Source: Pelargonium tetragonum (Eukaryota; Streptophyta; Magnoliopsida; Geraniales; Geraniaceae). From it: DNA of 64,000 bases. Where the stretch lies: the NCBI GenBank assembly GCA_036897445.1, contig JAYMTL010000071.1, forward strand, positions 32,464 through 96,463, given 5' to 3'. The position numbers and the translations under genes were made by a program. The notes under the pieces are model-generated. The model did no database searches, was not told where the DNA came from, and saw only the letters and a list, made by a program, of their open reading frames with translations. Positions 60,946 through 64,000 of this stretch are shown in pieces. The number at the start of each line of letters is the position of its first letter. Position 1 is the first letter of the stretch.

Positions 60946-63317
60946 AAAAATCCGTATATAGGGAGGGTAGATTTTTTTAATATATATGGATATGGATACT
61001 TATTTCTATCTAAGTAATTTCGTTCACATTATTTTTTAGTTTGACTTTTCTTACTTATCCTGAATTTAGAGCCTAACCTTTTCCTGAAACCGAGGAGAGG
61101 TAGGGCCTTTATTACCTTTATGCAATATTACTATAATTAGGGGTCCGACTTAACCCCAGGATTCTTTATAAGAAATTGACTTTTTGGGGCTAGTGAGGAT
61201 TTGAGGACGATAAAGGGATACGCTTCTTGATTCAAAAGAAAAAGGAGCCCGAAGCCTTTTACAAGGAATTCCTTTTTTGCACCCTTTCAAAGGAAGGAGA
61301 ACCCAGTTGTCTTGTCACAAACCAAACAAACGCTCAATCTTACCCTTTTGTTTAATTATTCCGTAACCCATAAAGGGAGCTGAAATATTTAAAAAAAGCG
61401 TACTTCGAACCCTTGTTTATGGTTTAGTAATATATAAGCAAAAGATAAACAGGATTTTTGTTTAGTTAAAAAGAATAAGTTCACTCCGGGTTTTCACAAA
61501 CTTTATAAAATACCAAACTACTTCCCCTTCATACCATTCCAGGGATCCCATAGCTTACCCAAGGTTTTTGTTATATGTATATTTGCTTTACCACAAGGTG
61601 GGAGCGCCCTTTTTCTATATTCCTTGCTTTTAGTGCCGTGCTTTTTACCTTATTCTAAGTTATTACGATGCTAATAAAAGGGTTATTTAAACTGTGGTTT
61701 TCCGTTAAGCCGTATTCAAAAAGGTTGTAGTTATAAAAGGGGAAGCCCTGTGTGTGTGCATATCTACAAAGTTTGGTACTCTGAATAACTTTACAGACCT
61801 GAGCACGTAGCCACAGAAGTTAGTAAAGTAACGAGGTTGTGGGGTCTACGCATTGCGCTATAATACTAGTATTTCCCCATTTCCCTAAGCGTATAAGGCC
61901 GGATATAACTCATAGTAAGGAAGACTTGGCAGGCTAACAAAAAGAATTACAATTAGATAAGTGCAAAGTTTACTCTGTGGGGTTTTTTAGGTTTTTGAAA
62001 CACGGATCCTTTTAAGTGCTTTATTGCTCTTTTCTTTTAATAAAACTTAAATATAGAAATAGATGGAAATATCTAACCTAATTCTGAAGCTGAAATTCTA
62101 CTATATCAAGTAACCAGAGTTTCAAATAGCATATGTAAGTTTGCTAAGCGGCAATTGTAAGATAGGGTTTCCAAGGAAGATTTAGTATAACCCAGTCCTA
62201 AAAAGACTTTTGAGTTAGAAACCGCGCTCTCTCTAAAAAAGGGTCGCCCCAGTTTTTGAAATGTAGGAGAGCAGTCAAGTAAGGGTTAGTCGTAGCTCAA
62301 AATAATAGAAAAATGAAGCCCGTACGGGGATTTTTATAACTAGTCGTATGAATTCGCTTAAAACCCATTAAACACTTATATTATATAGGGGAACAAGAGC
62401 TCAGCTCATAACAAAGGTTATTTACCTTAGAATAGAGAGTTCTTGTGAAATATTATTTTATGTATTTGCTTATACTTATTCCCTCTTATTTTTTTTTGTT
62501 AGTTAAAGAGAGCTCCTCATTGTTAAAGTAGTTAGTAATAGAAAAAGAAAGTCTTACTAAAAGAAAGGAGGGGTTTTTATTGGATACTTATAAAGGAAAG
62601 GTATGATACAGATACCCGAGTATAGCTCCGTATAAAAGTAAGGGTATTGAGCAAAGTAGGGGTAGAGAAGAAAACCAAAGTAATGAAGTAGAAATTCTTG
62701 CGTTAGGTTTTCCTTGATCAAACTGTAAGTACAAGTTTTATAAACAAGGAGCTAGAGGTTCGTAAAGCCTAAAAAAGAGTAAGCAGATATGATGAAGAGT
62801 CGGAAGTAGGTTAATTAAGAAGAGTAGTACAGCTAGGAAGCCCCGCAAAATTATGACTATAAAAAAGTGAATACGAAGGTTACCGCGCCTAAGAAGAGCT
62901 ATTTAATAAAGGAAATTTGAGCTACAAGTAATGAAAATTGAAAGAATATAAAGGAGTTGCCCTTATGTCCCTTTGTTAGGGATTCAATATGGGGGATTAT
63001 AAGTTAAAGTAATTTGTTTCCAGTATTGATAAGATAGAACTCTAAAGAAAAAAGTCAAGGTTATAAAATAAAAGAGTAGTAATTCCTCGTACCTAGCTTC
63101 GAAGAAAGGTATGAAGAAGAGTACGGGTATGAGGAGTTTCTAAAAGAAGACTAAAACAAAAGAAATCTCAACTCTAAAAGCTTAATGTACCTGGAAAGAA
63201 GTATATAAACAACTGATAATAAATGACATTCTAGCTAATTCTATTCTGACTCCTAACAAGAGGAAAGGTACGCTGGGTGTGAGTAAGAAACAAGGTATGA
63301 TACAAAACATAAGTTAC
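60946..63317. other. No gene; purine-rich plus strand in the right half
   Basis: From about 62.4 kb the plus strand is markedly A+G-rich for about 1 kb, in contrast to the A+C- and C+T-rich DNA at 59.9-60.7 kb. No frame above chance length is present. Confidence 0.4.
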
Positions 63318-63365
63318 GGGATTAGAACCTTTGCTGCTAGTGTATTCTGTAACCTTAAGGTTACT
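63318..63365 (-). repeat. T-arm-like element with a 16-bp palindrome
   Basis: The plus strand has GGGATTAGAACC (63318-63329), then AGTGTATTC (63339-63347) and a perfect 16-bp palindrome GTAACCTTAAGGTTAC (63349-63364). The order AGTGTATTC-TGTA-CTT-GTTACT also occurs at 23913-23940, where the palindrome is imperfect. Confidence 0.42.
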
Positions 63366-64000
63366 AGGAAGTTTCTTAGAGTCACTGTCTTATATAGAGC
63401 CTTGAACCCATGAAAAGGTGTAATATCTTATTCCTGTCAAGCAGTTTAAGTTAAAGTAGCTCTAGAAAGGAGTTTGCCTGTTCCCCGACACACAGAACTC
63501 TAAAATAGGAGGAGTGTTTCTTAACAAAAGACTGCATCTATGTTCCTGTTTTGAGGTTTTTTGTATTAAGTGCTAGTAAACAAACAAGAAATTCTTAAAT
63601 AAGGCTTTCTTAAAGCAATGCCGGAAATTCTAAGGGTATGCTAGAGGGTTTTGCAAATAAGTTGGTAGCTTTCTTCGCTATCTTTTATTAGTTTTAGTAG
63701 ACAAGCACAAATCTCCTTCTTTTTCTAGGAGAGTTTAGTAAATGAAAGTCAAACCTTTCCCCGGGAATCACTAAGAATTTGACAAGCAAGCCTGTTTCAT
63801 AAAATAAAAAAGGTAATTCTAGAATGAATTTAAAAGACAAGTTTGGTTTTTCTAGTTTTAAGTTACAGTTAATAAGTAACAAAAGGACGGGAGATTTCGG
63901 ATATATGCCTCTGAATATTATACAAAAAGGGGTTTTTAATAACCAATAGAGAAATTTCGTAGGTTACTCGTTCTAAGTATTCTTGTCCCGTATAAATATA

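Noticed and set aside
1-64000. Most open frames of 60-92 codons
   Set aside because: This number and length is expected by chance at this composition. None shows a recognisable domain or a convincing start, and many overlap one another on opposite strands.
1-64000. The whole window as one giant triplet-phased coding frame with stop codons reassigned
   Set aside because: The GC islets looked in phase at first, but palindromes such as GGAATTCC occur in more than one phase. G counts by codon position are flat in the sample I checked (59521-60120: 32, 25, 28).
1-64000. Single-nucleotide insertion editing of the myxomycete mitochondrial type
   Set aside because: It would explain missing ORFs and the defect at 60752, but the other tRNA-like loci need more than one inserted C, and I found no chain of conserved protein or rRNA fragments.
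1-64000. CRISPR array, IS elements, prophage or integron
   Set aside because: There are no regularly spaced identical repeats of 23-40 bp, no transposase or integrase frame, and no terminal inverted repeats with target duplications.

Overview
This window is AT-rich (roughly 35-37% GC by eye) and I could not recognise a single known protein gene or a convincing rRNA in 64 kb on either strand. Open frames are almost all 60-90 codons, which is what chance gives at this composition. The one exception is a 154-codon frame at 22957-23421 with no family I recognise. No operon layout, ribosome-binding-site pattern, phage module, IS element or CRISPR array is visible. Ordinary bacterial, archaeal or phage DNA is therefore very unlikely. 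The more plausible sources are gene-poor eukaryotic DNA (an expanded or cryptic organelle genome, or nuclear intergenic DNA) or a heavily decayed replicon. The sequence alone does not decide between these.

The DNA is nevertheless not random. (1) GC is concentrated in short palindromic islets with a GG-(2 to 4 nt)-CC core (GGATCC, GGTACC, GGAATTCC, GGGCCC and relatives), about one every 60-80 bp throughout. (2) A 14-20 bp word, CTTAATTACATTACCT, or a one-base variant, occurs at ten places on both strands, partly in clusters (4323/5463/5919, 30966/31158, 48706/48748). (3) Pieces resembling tRNA T-arms occur at many places, mostly on the minus strand (4161, 5816, 23893, 23958, 34011, 48633, 63318; plus strand 9520). 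Some share tens of bases. (4) A few loci look like larger parts of tRNAs: a class-II-like element at 33283-33381, a Gln-like one at 35652-35729, an Asp-like one near 6891-6960, an Ile/Met-like one near 34730-34794 and others near 60752-60945. In most of them the D and anticodon arms are recognisable, but the 3' half of the T-stem and the acceptor stem do not pair.

Layout: 0-10 kb is noncoding with three copies of the 16-mer, the first tRNA-like pieces and a tandem 19-bp duplication. 10-22.5 kb holds little besides GC islets and two further 16-mer copies. 22.5-24 kb holds the only candidate ORF and two T-arm-like hairpins. 24-30.9 kb is empty apart from islets. 30.9-36 kb is the most structured part (three 16-mer copies, four tRNA-like loci, a 14-bp stem). 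36-48.6 kb is empty apart from islets, a 9-bp hairpin and strand-composition patches. 48.6-57 kb has a tRNA-like piece with two 16-mers, a double hairpin and a 13-bp hairpin. 57-64 kb has two tRNA-like loci, a purine-rich stretch and a 16-bp palindrome. I infer no pathway or regulatory circuit.
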